From Glaciozyma antarctica PI12 (lineage: Eukaryota; Basidiomycota; Microbotryomycetes; Kriegeriales; Camptobasidiaceae), in NCBI GenBank assembly GCA_002917775.1, contig KZ627154.1, positions 710,870 through 757,737 of the forward strand: a DNA stretch of 46,868 nucleotides, read 5' to 3'. Under the pieces are notes generated by a model. The model was not told where the DNA came from, ran no database searches, and was given only the letters and a program-made list of their open reading frames with translations. Below, piece after piece: positions 32,758 through 42,882 of the stretch; positions within the stretch are counted from its first letter, which is position 1; every line of letters begins with the position of its first letter. The position numbers and the translations under genes are program-made.

Positions 32758-33473
32758 NNNNNNNNNNNNNNNNNNNNNNNNNNNNNNNNNNNNNNNNNNN
32801 NNNNNNNNNNNNNNNNNNNNNNNNNNNNNNNNNNNNNNNNNNNNNNNNNNNNNNNNNNNNNNNNNNNNNNNNNNNNNNNNNNNNNNNNNNNNNNNNNNNN
32901 NNNNNNNNNNNNNNNNNNNNNNNNNNNNNNNNNNNNNNNNNNNNNNNNNNNNNNNNNNNNNNNNNNNNNNNNNNNNNNNNNNNNNNNNNNNNNNNNNNNN
33001 NNNNNNNNNNNNNNNNNNNNNNNNNNNNNNNNNNNNNNNNNNNNNNNNNNNNNNNNNNNNNNNNNNNNNNNNNNNNNNNNNNNNNNNNNNNNNNNNNNNN
33101 NNNNNNNNNNNNNNNNNNNNNNNNNNNNNNNNNNNNNNNNNNNNNNNNNNNNNNNNNNNNNNNNNNNNNNNNNNNNNNNNNNNNNNNNNNNNNNNNNNNN
33201 NNNNNNNNNNNNNNNNNNNNNNNNNNNNNNNNNNNNNNNNNNNNNNNNNNNNNNNNNNNNNNNNNNNNNNNNNNNNNNNNNNNNNNNNNNNNNNNNNNNN
33301 NNNNNNNNNNNNNNNNNNNNNNNNNNNNNNNNNNNNNNNNNNNNNNNNNNNNNNNNNNNNNNNNNNNNNNNNNNNNNNNNNNNNNNNNNNNNNNNNNNNN
33401 NNNNNNNNNNNNNNNNNNNNNNNNNNNNNNNNNNNNNNNNNNNNNNNNNNNNNNNNNNNNNNNNNNNNNNNNN
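32753..33473. other. Assembly gap or masked bases
   Basis: Ns apart from an AG at 32756-32757. A few more Ns lie at 33504-33522. The low-quality calls and the repeats at both edges suggest an unresolved repeat. Confidence 0.97.
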
Positions 33474-33738
33474 GCTCAGCCTCCGCATCGAAAAAGATAA
33501 AAANTTTTNTNCTTNNCCACCNCAAAAAGCCGTTTGGAAAACCCGCCCTGGAATTTCGAGCAGCGAGGGCCACCGCGTTTGAGAGGACGGGAGTCCGCCC
33601 ATCTTCGCGCGTCTACATCTGTCGAAGATAAGGACGTTTTTTGGATACCGTCCGCTGCCTTCGCTCAAATGCCTGCTTCCAGATCATAGCTGCTGTTTGC
33701 CCGCACCTCGCTGGCGAGCGTGGAGGCCCCACTTTGCT
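33474..33738 (+). repeat. Dispersed repeat, inverted copy of 43309-43593
   Basis: The core 33548-33632 matches the reverse complement of 43433-43517 at 84 of 85 positions. Weaker similarity flanks it on both sides, including GCCTGCTTCCAGATC in both copies. No coding frame is shared that resembles a transposase or reverse transcriptase. Confidence 0.85.
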
Positions 33739-36238
33739 GCGCCAGCGCCACCCAGCTACGGGACGTCCAAGCGCGGTTTAATCCACGTCTAGAAGTCTCT
33801 TGAATGCCGAGGACGCCTCTGGACACACGCGAAGTCTTGTGTGAGGCAAGGCAAGCGGCATTATGTCGCTAAGTTTGTCAGTTCCGGGCGACGCGTTCGC
33901 AGACATTTCTCGAGATACCGCACCTCGTGCTGCTTTGCACCTGTTCTGGGAAAATTGTTAAATGGGAAGCGTTGTGATCTGCTTATCGGCAGTGATTTCA
34001 AGCGCCTCTGCGCTGGCATGCTGTTGTGGAAGAGGGGTAGAGGTCGCTTCCCTCGTTCTCTTCTGCCGTCCCGCTTGTGGTTTTTTATTCTCGATTGCAA
34101 GACGATGTCTCATACGGCTTCAGTGCGGAGCGGGAGACGGTGGGGCAAGACCGGTGGGAGACTCAACGCAGGACGCTTAGGCTCCGTTTTCCCTTGGGCG
34201 CCGGAGGAGATGCTCTGGCTGGCTGCTTATAGTGCAGTCCTCACTTCTCACTAAGCGCCGTGTGAATGCGGAAACAGAGACTGGAAGGAGCGTGGACTCT
34301 GCGAGCTTCGCAGGACCCTCACCGGGCGAAAGCCTGTGAGGCCTCAGTGATGCGGAGGTTCAGTGCCGCGTTCTCTCACAGGATCGGTATGCTAATAATT
34401 GAATTTGGCTGTTCGCTGCCTGCGGGATAGGGGAGGGACTTGCGAAGGCCCAGGACTCGAAGGAAAGTCGGTCGCCCTCCGCCCGTGCCAGTTCCCTTTC
34501 TACTACTGGTATACGTGTCGCCACGGAGAAGCACTGCAATCAGAGTAGCTGTAACTAAGCAGGACAGAGTCACTTGGTTTTGTGGGCAGAGCGAGACGGA
34601 CAGGTCGAGGAGAGGGAGGCGCTCGCGCGCTCGCTCGGCAGCGAGTTCATTTTTCTCTCTCTCTCTCATCCTCCCGTGGATACTGGCTCAATTGTTCCAT
34701 AACTTTGGCAAAGCACCCCGCAAATAATCAGCCGCCTGCGAATTCCTGCTCTGCTCAACTCTGCTCCCCTCCTTCGCGTCGGCTGGGGCGGCGGAGACGC
34801 ACTCGCCCCAACCTCGAGTTCGCTCTGCTCTCTCCTCCAACTTCCCCCCAACCTGCTCAACTCGCTCCCCTCCTCCTCGCCGCTCCTCCTAAATCAGCTT
34901 CAGCTCCCCATCAGCCCAGCCAACCCCCGCCCGCTCTCACTCTTTACAAACCCGAGCTCGACGTCTTCGATTCGATCGGCAGCAGCGGGGAACAGCTATA
35001 GTGCACAGGTCTTAACGTGAGTCGCACAGTCTCAGCTGGGTTGGTACGAGGTGGGGGTGGAGCTTTATCGAGGCGGGGGGCTGCTGGAGACACTCGCAGA
35101 AGCAGCCGTCGGGACTGAGAGGTCTCGTCGGTCTTCAGCTCGAGAAGGAGTCGTCAGAGCTCTGCCGAGCGTTGAATTGGTAGGAGGAAGTGGCACACAG
35201 ACGTGGATTCTTCCCCAGGCTCGCGGTGAGCTCAGCGCAGCTAACGCGAGCCCAGCGCGAGCCGGTCCCCCCGGACCAGCTCTGGTCGGACGAGCTGCGT
35301 GCGCGGACGCCTGGCACGAAGGACGTGGGAGGGAATCTCTCAGCGGCTGGGTACACTGGGCTACCTCAGCTCTGGCGAGTGAGGAGATTGGACGGAGGGG
35401 CAGGCTTCGACTTCGCCTGCGTAGGGGATGGGGATGGACGCGCGCCAGTCTCTTTCTTGTGCTGCTGTCGGAGGAGCTCTCGCCTGCTGTACTTCGAGTA
35501 CGGTACACATGGCGAGCCGAAGCGTTGTGACTTGATTCGAGGTGCTCAGCCGAAACCGCAAGCGGTTTCGAGGAGGTGGTCTCGCAGAGAGTGTCGAGTC
35601 TTCGGCTACGCTACGTGCTGCTTCAGACAGGAAGGCCACGCTGCGCTGCACCAGAGCTACGCGTTCGCAGCAACGCCCTCAGCATGGGCAGGTAGCTCGA
35701 GCTGCCAAGTTCCGCCGAGGTACACTCCGCACTGTACAGATCGCGGTCGGCCCGAGCCGCGCGAAGTCCTTGCTGTACGCGATCCACACCACAAGCGTCT
35801 GCGCAATAACGTTGGAACGAAGCGCGTGGGGAGAGGACGAGGGCGTGTTGGGCGGACCGTCATCGGTGCGTTATTTGGTCTGCGAAGCCCACCAAACCCC
35901 GCGCGTTGATGCCCTTGATAAGACACTTCTTTGTAGAATCTAATACCGTCTCCTGGCTGCTGGTGTGCATCTTTCTGTGCCCCCCGAGGTGTCGGATTGA
36001 GAGGGAGGCCTTTCAGCACCTTCGCACGCGGCAACGGTTGGGATGCAGCTGGGAGGAATGCCGGCACTCAGCGCGGACGAACAGGGACGAGCGTTTCGCT
36101 CGACTTGGTAGACCACGTTGGGGTGTTGGGAGAATTCCTCCTCGGAGCTGCGAGATATCGAGGTTTGAAACGTGCTGCCCCGACGCCAGGTCGATTAAGT
36201 CGGTGTAGTCTCGAACGCACCACTGACTCCTCTCACAG
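33739..36238. other. Gene-poor tract upstream of the BioF-like gene
   Basis: No exon with coding-like base usage or a recognisable motif on either strand. Open frames here are arginine-rich shadows. CACTGAC followed by CTCTCACAG directly before ATG 36239 looks like the end of a leader intron, so part of this tract is probably the 5' untranslated region. A pyrimidine-rich stretch around 34750-34950 could be a promoter. Confidence 0.5.
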
Positions 36239-37694
36239 ATGTCGGCACTACACACTCGCCTTTCAACCTCGCTCGAATCCCGCAAGGAGCGAGCGATCCT
36301 CCGCACCCTCACCCCTTCCCTCCCCGCCGGCCCCCTCGTTGACTTCTCCTCCAACGACTACCTCTCCCTCGGCACCTCCCCCCTACTCCGCAAGAAGCTC
36401 CTCACCTCGCTCTCCCTTCTTCCATCTCCCTACGGCCCTCCCAGCTCCCGCCTCCTCGACGGCAACTCCCCTCTCCACCTTTCCCTCGAAGCTCAACTCG
36501 CAACCTTCTTCCGCGCCGACGCTGCCCTCCTCTTCAACAGCGGTTTCGACGCGAACGTCGGGCTGTGGACTTGCCTCCCCGCACCGCGCGATTTCGTAGT
36601 CTACGACGCGCTCATCCACGCCTCGACGCACGACGGGATGAGGGCGTCGCGCGTTCCGGTGGCCAACAGGCGGAGCTTCAAGCACAACGACGTCGTGGAC
36701 CTTGCGAGGGTGTTGGAGGAGATCAAGCGCGAGGAGGGCGTGGCGAGTGGTGTGAGGAGTGTGTGGGTGGCGGTGGAGACGCTCTACTCGATGGATGGAG
36801 ATCTGTCGCCATTGAAGGCGATTGTGCAGACTGTTGAGCGGGTGTTGGAGCGGGGGAATGGGCATATGGTCGTTGATGAGGTGTGCTCCTCCTCTCGAGG
36901 CCGAGCGAGCAAAGCTGACGACCTGCGCAGGCACATTCGACGGGGCTGTACGGACCTCAGGGACGAGGTGTCGTTTGCGCTCTCGGCCTCGCTAACCGCA
37001 TCGAGGTTCGCGTACACACGTTCGGCAAGTCGATGGCGTGCAGCGGCTGTGAGTCCTTTCACTCGCTTCGCGCTAATGGGGACTGACGACGCTCGCAGCT
37101 GTCGTGCTCTGCAACCCGCTGTTGCGTTCGTACCTCATCAACTACGCTCGCCCACTCATTTATTCGACCGTCATGCCACACATGAACGTCCTCGCCATCT
37201 CCAAGGCGTTCGAGATGCTCGAGGAAGGTCACGGCGACGAGGCAGGTCCTCCGCCCGCTCGCTCCACCCTCTTCGCTAACTTGAGTTCGCAGCCCGCCGC
37301 TCACGTCCACACACTGTCCGCCCTTCTTCACAACATCTTTGCCGACTTCCTCGCGCCCACGTCCTTCCCCATCTCCCTCCCCGCGACTCCCGCTTCGTCG
37401 CTCCCTCCGCCCACTTCGGGCATCTCGACCCTCGCGCCGATGCTCACCACGACTCCCATCATCCCCCTCCTCACCGCTCACCCTCGAGTTCTCTCAGCCT
37501 ACCTCATCAGCAAAGGATTTCTAGTTCGTCCGATCTCGTACCCGACCGTACCGAAGGAGGAAGCGCGCGTAAGGGTTTGTTTGCATGCGGGGAATACGGA
37601 GGAGGAGGTGCGGAGGTTGGCAGAGGTAGTGCGCGAGTGGATTGGTATCGAAGGGAGGGAGGGGAGGGGGGAGGTAGAGCGAGCAAGGTTGTGA
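36239..37694 (+). CDS. bioF: 8-amino-7-oxononanoate (KAPA) synthase-like enzyme, BioF type, with ARL C-terminus
   Basis: Four exons (36239-36880, 36931-37048, 37099-37241, 37293-37694) give 434 codons, within the alpha-oxoamine synthase range. Motifs are FSSNDYLSLG near the N-terminus, ALLFNSGFDANVG, VYDALIHASTHDG, VETLYSMDGDLSPL, DEAHSTGLYGPQGRG and HTFGKSM with the PLP lysine at about 247. The enzyme condenses an acyl-thioester (pimeloyl) with alanine to start biotin-ring assembly. The C-terminus is ERARL; ARL fits the type-1 peroxisomal signal, and fungal KAPA synthases are known to be peroxisomal. Intron 37242-37292 would start GC (GCAGGT) and has a CTAAC branch site; its 51 nt are open, so retention would add 17 residues. 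Its neighbour encodes the next two pathway steps. Confidence 0.9.
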
Positions 37695-37706
37695 ACTACG
37701 TTTTGA

Positions 37707-40350
37707 TTATGCCGTCGACTCGAGAGCCGAGAGCAAAGCCGCTTCGACGGATCGAAGAGTCGTAGGACTGCTGTTGAGGCTCGACATGAAGTAGACGACG
37801 TTGCCGAGGGGTCGGGCATGGATGTTAAAGGGGAGTCCAGCGGGGGAACCGGAGGGGGAGGAGGGGATGGCGGGACCGTAGCGGAGTTGCTGGAGGAGGG
37901 ATGCCGACGCGGTCGACGAGTAGCCTACGCCGTCGACTGCCCGAAGGTGGATCGCAAGGACCGTTCCGAGCGCCATCACTCCGTCGACGTTCGAGAGCGA
38001 CGAGACCTTCTTGACGAAATCGTGGTCCCACAGACTCCAAACTCCAAACTTCGACGATTGCACATCCCTCGTTCTTCGCACCGACGACGGCGGTCTCGAC
38101 GCCCCAGTTACTCTTTGCGTTCTCCCACGTCCCACTCGTTTCCATCCCGTCCATGATCCTGAGCGCCTCGTTCGCGACCGAGCACCCGATCGGATGAGCG
38201 GTGTACGAGTGACCGTGGAGGAGCGAGTCGATCTTCTGCTCTCCGTAGAACGTGCGGAAGATGGCGTCGGAGGCGAGAGTGACGGCCATGGGTACGAGGC
38301 CGCCGGTGAGGATCTTGGCGTAGCAGGCGATATCGGGGCGAGTGCCGAGGAAGGAGAAGCCGTTCGCGCGACCGAGACGACGGAGGCCGACAAAGACTTC
38401 GTCGAAGATGATGGGGAGGCCGCGCCAGATAGGAGTGCCGTCGATGGGGGAATGGGAGGGAGAGTCGGAGGGGAGGGAGTCGGGGAAGAGGGTGCGATTT
38501 GTGCGGACCGTGTCGACGAGGATGCGCTGGAAGAGAGGGTCGACGAAGATCATTCCTCCTGCGCCCATAACGACGGGCTCGAGGATGAGAGTACCGAATC
38601 GGATCCCACCGCGCTTGTGGCGTTCCTCCAGCGCGCCGACGATCTGAGCGCGGTAGACCTCGACAAGCGGGTCCTCCTCGAGACGCCGCTCGACCTCGTA
38701 CACCTCCTCGATCGTCCCGTACGTCGTCGTCCGCTCCTTCGCCTGAGGTCCTCCCTCCATCCGAACGACCGCCTTGGCTCCCTCGATCCTCACGCTCGGC
38801 GCATCGAGCCAGAATCCTCGCCCGGCGTACCATTCGACGCGCTCGTTAAAGACTCCTCCTTCGCACGCGTCCATCGCTCCGATCGTGTCGCCATGGTAGC
38901 TCCCCTTGAGCCCCAGAACGCCGAGCTCGCGACTCGACTCCTTCCTCAACCCCGCGCGCTCCGCAAAGCTCCTCAACGCCATCTTGAGGGCGACCTCCAT
39001 TCCCGTCGACCCGTCGTCCGAATAAAAGACGCGCGAAGCCCAGCTGCGACCGACGGATTCGAGGAGCCGAGTAGCGAGGGAGAGGGAGGGGAGGGAGGTG
39101 GCGGAGGGGAAGAGGATGTGGCCGTACCGACCCGAGGCGTGCGCGGCGGCGAGGGTGAGGGAGGGGTGGGCGTGTCCGAGGCATTGGGTCCACCAGGAGG
39201 CTGAGCCGTCGAATACGGGGTTGAGAAGGGGTTGAGCGACGGCGGGAGGAGAGGGAGTGGGAGGGGAGGAGGGGGTGGGGAGAGAGGGAGGAGGAGCGGT
39301 CTGGAAGACGCTGAAGAAGTCGCCGTGAGCGCTGTCGATGACCATCACGTCCGTCTCCTTGGTGACGAGACCGTGCTGGACGAAAGGCCACCAGACCGAG
39401 TCAAGCGTCTTCCTCGGTGCCGACGCCAGGGTCGAGAGCCGTTCGAGGTGAAGCTGCTGGAGGCTCGATACGACGCCTTGGAGCGGTGCTGGTTCGTCGC
39501 TCGTTCGCTCGGAGCTGATCCGCGAGTAGTAGGCGTCCAAGCTCACGCGATCCTCGTCCGAGTTGGGCAAGATCGCAGGAGGCTTCTCGACGACGCCTAC
39601 GCGAATCCCTCGCTCAGCAAAGAACGACTGGAGGAACTCAAAGTTCCTGTAGTAGTCCTCGCGGAAGATGAGGACGGCATCGACGTCGTAGCCCCGGATG
39701 AGGAGGGACTCGTACGCCGAGATCGTGGTCGATATACCGCCTAGTTCGTGCGAGGCGACGAGGATGGCAGGAGGGAGGAGGGGGCGGAAGGCGTCGAGCT
39801 GGGAGGAGCCGGAAAGAGTCGGAGAGTGGACGCCTGTGGAGCTCGGTCAGGCGCTGATGGAGGGAGGAAGAGGGGAGGACATACCGCCTGCGGATTCGAT
39901 ATATAGTGCGCTACGGTTTCCGGCCACCTGGCGAGCGTAGGAGTGGGCGTGCTGAGCGACGGCAGCTGCGAACTCGTCGTCGGTCGGGAAAGACGGCGGC
40001 GGGGAGGCGCTTTTGACGGCTTCGGCGGCAGCGCGCTGGACGGCGAGGTGGGGGCTGACTGGCTCGTCGAAGTGGAAAAGGCAGGCGGTGTTGACGCCTG
40101 GTGCAAAGTGCTTGATGTGCCTGGGTAGGGGTAGGTTGGGAGGTCAGTACGAGCTTCAGGGACCGCCGCTGGGAAGGAAGACGCACGCCTCGTCGTCTCC
40201 ATCACCGCTACCAGTTCCCACCGGCTTGAGGTAGGCTACCTTCTCCCCCAACGAGAGGGACGCGCGGCATAGTCCAGTTGCGAAGATAGACTTGCCAGTC
40301 GAAGTCGATGGGGCTAGGATTAGGTGAGCTCTCAGGTGGCGGGACAGCAT
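37707..40350 (-). CDS. Fused dethiobiotin synthetase - DAPA aminotransferase (BioDA); frame broken near the C-terminus
   Basis: Minus strand, three exons (40187-40350, 39885-40120, 37707-39833). The N-terminal BioD part has the phosphate loop PSTSTGKSIFATGL (residues 14-27), YLKPVGTGSG, NTACLFHFDEPVSPH and ESAGGVHSPT. The C-terminal BioA part has WWPFVQHG, SWWTQCLGHAHP, FYSDDGSTGMEVALKMA, GSYHGDTIGAMD, LILEPVVMGAGGM, FDEVFVGLRRLG, the PLP lysine in AKILTGGLVPM and LGTVLAIHL. It converts KAPA to DAPA and then to dethiobiotin; fused BioD-BioA proteins are known from plants and fungi, where they are mitochondrial. A 7-bp tandem duplication (38034-38047) shifts the frame between VEVWS and SLWDHDF. 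Without one copy the protein is 839 residues. Its stop lies 12 bp from the BioF stop. Confidence 0.9.
38034..38047. repeat. 7-bp tandem duplication inside the BioA domain
   Basis: ACTCCAA occurs twice in a row on the plus strand. Removing one unit restores the minus-strand frame as EVWSLWDHDF, which fits the family, so the duplication is the simplest cause of the frame break. Confidence 0.75.
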
Positions 40351-40625
40351 CTATAGCCGAGTACGCTCTGCTGAAGTCGAGCAGAAGACCGAAGCAGTTG
40401 GGGAGGAGAACAAGAGAGAAAGGCGGAGGAAGACCCAACGAATCGAACCCTCGTTCGTCTTGGCTCGAAAGCGGGACAGAGCCGAAGCCCGCTCTGAGCA
40501 CGCTCAGGAAAGGGCTAGACTCTCCCTGAGGGGGGGCCAGGGGGGTCACTTCACCCTTTCCTCGACTCGGGCAAGCTCAGCCTCGCCTCTCCCCCCGACC
40601 CTTGACCGCCTTGACTGAGCTTAGG
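40351..40625. promoter_or_regulatory. Divergent promoter between BioDA and SNF12
   Basis: The 275 bp between the two start codons must hold both promoters. A GGGGGG-containing run lies at about 40529-40543. A CTGAGCTTAG just before ATG 40626 could be the end of a leader intron. No known operator is recognised. Confidence 0.5.
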
Positions 40626-42882
40626 ATGTCATACGGACACGCTCAGTTTCCTATGGGAACACCACAGAATACAGCCTACGCCCAGCAGCTCGCTCTGCAG
40701 CAGCAACAACTCCTCCAACAACAGCAGCAGCAGGGAGGCTTCCGTCCTTCAGCTCAGCAGATCGCACAGGCACAGGCCCAGGCTCAAGCACAAGGGCTTC
40801 GAGTACAGGCACAAGCGAGCGGAGCCCCCGTTGCGAACCCTCTGGCGGCGTACCAGCAGTCGGTGCAGCAAGGCGCGAGGGGGACGATGGCTCAGCAGCA
40901 GCAGCAGCAGAACGCGCAGGGAGAGCACGTTCCTATCGGCGACGGCAACGATGGACTCAGATCAGCCAAGTACATTATCCTCTAGTGCTCTGAGCGAGGG
41001 GCGGGGAGCTGACCACCACCCTCAGGCGACGCAAGCCAACCGACCGCAGTCTCCCCTCCTTCCTCCCCTCCACTTCCGCTCCCTCTGAAGGGCCTACAGT
41101 CGCCCGCCTCGCCGAATCAACCTCCTCCCTCCAATCCCTCTCCAAGAACTACGCGAAACTGCAGCAAGTCGAGCGCAAGTTGGACTGGAACGTCTCGAGG
41201 AGGAAGGTCGAGTTAAACGAGTCCCTCACCAGCAACCGCGCGTCTGGGGTGCGTTCCTTCTCTCTACCAGCAGGTGCAAGTTCAAGCTAAGAGGTGCGAC
41301 AGGTCAAGCGAACTCTCCGTCTCCACCTCGTCACCAAACTCCTCGACCAGCCCTGGCAGCTCCCTCTCGCCGACCTCACCGCTCCTCCCGCTTCCGACGC
41401 CCCCACCACTCTTCCTCTCAGCAGTACCGCAGGACTAGACGGGGACATCTCAGTCGGTGGAGATATCGACATCTCGGCGAGCGGGAGTGGAGAGATCGCG
41501 TTGGACCCGCTCCTTCCTCCAGCTCCTGCGCCCGTTCCCAAGCCCGAAGGACCTCCAGTAGGCGCGCCAGACTTTGAGAAGGGAACGGGCATTCCTAGGT
41601 TCGAGTTGAGCATCAGCGGGGAGATCCTGGACGTGCGTCTCATCTCCCTCCCTCTTGATTGAGGGCAGCAGCTGACAGCCTGCTCAGGAGCCTGGGATGG
41701 CAGGTCGCAGCTTCACCTCCTTCATGCGCCGCATTGTCGTCGAGACGGATCGCGACCCAACGCAGTACGATCAAGTCGGACCTATCAACGTTCGTCCCTC
41801 CCTCCCTCCCTCTCCTCTCGCTAACCCTTTCGCCACAGTGGACCCGCTCAGCAGCCACTTCGGACCTCCCCGGTCTCTCTCTCACTCTTCCCACCTCCAC
41901 CAAGACCCAAGTTCGCCTCTCGCTCTACCTCGACCAGGTTCCCGAAGTCTTTGGCCTCGCGCCCGATCTCGCCAACTTGCTCGATATGCACGAGGGGGAT
42001 CGCGTTTCGGTGTTGCAGGCGCTGTGGGGCTACATCAAGCTGTACGGACTGCAGGACGACGACAAGAAGCACGTGCGGCCGGATGCGAGGATGAAGAAGG
42101 TGCGTTCGCTTTCGGTTCTGCGCAGGAAGATGGAAGCTGACGCGCGACCGAGCAGATCTTTGCGGGACAGGACAAGGTCCCATTCCACCATCTTCCCGAG
42201 TACGTCAACAGGTTCCTTGTCGCTGCTCCGCCCGTCGTGATCGAGTACACCGTTCCGTGCGTTCCTTTCCCCTCCGCACTACGTGAAGAGAGAGCTAACG
42301 AGCGACGCAGGATGGACAAGGCGTCCGAGGACACGCACGCGGCTTTCAATATCCAGATCAGCGTCCCCGACCCCGTACGAGTCGAGATGGAGCGCGCCTC
42401 GAAGCTCCTCGACGAGCCAACGGACCTCAAGCACGAGATCGCTACGCTCGACGAGAAGGTTCGTCTCCTCCCTACCTCCCTCCTTCCCCCGCTAACTCCC
42501 TCCTAGGTCGCACTCGACGCAACGACCATCAAATCCTCCCTCCTCAAGCGCACCTTCCTAACCGCCTTCGCCTCCTCCCCCCACACCTTCCTAACCTTCC
42601 TAAGGCTCTCCCTCCCAATCGCACGACCTCTCTCTCATCCTCGGCAACGACAAAGGTTCTCAATCCTGTATCGGAGGCGGACCGAGTTGGAGAGAGGAAG
42701 TACGGAGGGCGGGGGTGTGGGAGGGAGAGTGGGTGAAGGAGGGTGCGAGCGTTTATGGGAGTCGGAAGATGGAGGGAGAGATTAAGGAGACGGTTGGGAG
42801 GAATGCGGTGATGCAGCAGCAGCAGCAGCAGCAGATGCAGATGCAGCAGCAGATGGGGGGGATGCAGCAGGGAAGGAGGTAG
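40626..42882 (+). CDS. SNF12: SWIB-domain SWI/SNF subunit (SNF12/SMARCD family); one-base frame break near the end
   Basis: Eight exons: 40626-40969, 41026-41248, 41303-41632, 41688-41789, 41839-42099, 42156-42256, 42311-42458, 42507-42882. The N-terminus is Gln-rich. AKRRKPTDRSLPS, QVERKLDWNVSRRKVELNESL and the SWIB domain (VPEVFGLAPDLANLLDMHEG, LQALWGYIKLYGLQ, FHHLPEYVN) identify the SMARCD/Snf12 (or paralogous Rsc6) subunit of an ATP-dependent chromatin remodeller in the nucleus. IEYTVP, HAAFNIQISVPDP and QSHDLSLILG continue the family C-terminus. One extra C in 42610-42617 breaks the frame between FLTFL and QSHDL; corrected, the protein has 627 residues and ends in Gln/Met repeats and GRR. 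Uncorrected, it stops at 42783-42785. Snf12 and Rsc6 cannot be separated by eye. Confidence 0.88.

Noticed and set aside
32296-33582. Very long frames crossing the N run
   Set aside because: They are open only because N codons cannot be stops.
35190-35909. A 239-codon open frame, plus strand
   Set aside because: It starts at GTG, is rich in Arg/Gly/Cys with no motif, and opens by chance in GC-rich DNA; overlapping frames on the other strand are equally open.
38011-39204. A 397-codon plus-strand frame opposite BioDA
   Set aside because: Antisense shadow of the conserved BioD-BioA exon. Asp/Glu/Arg-rich with no motif.
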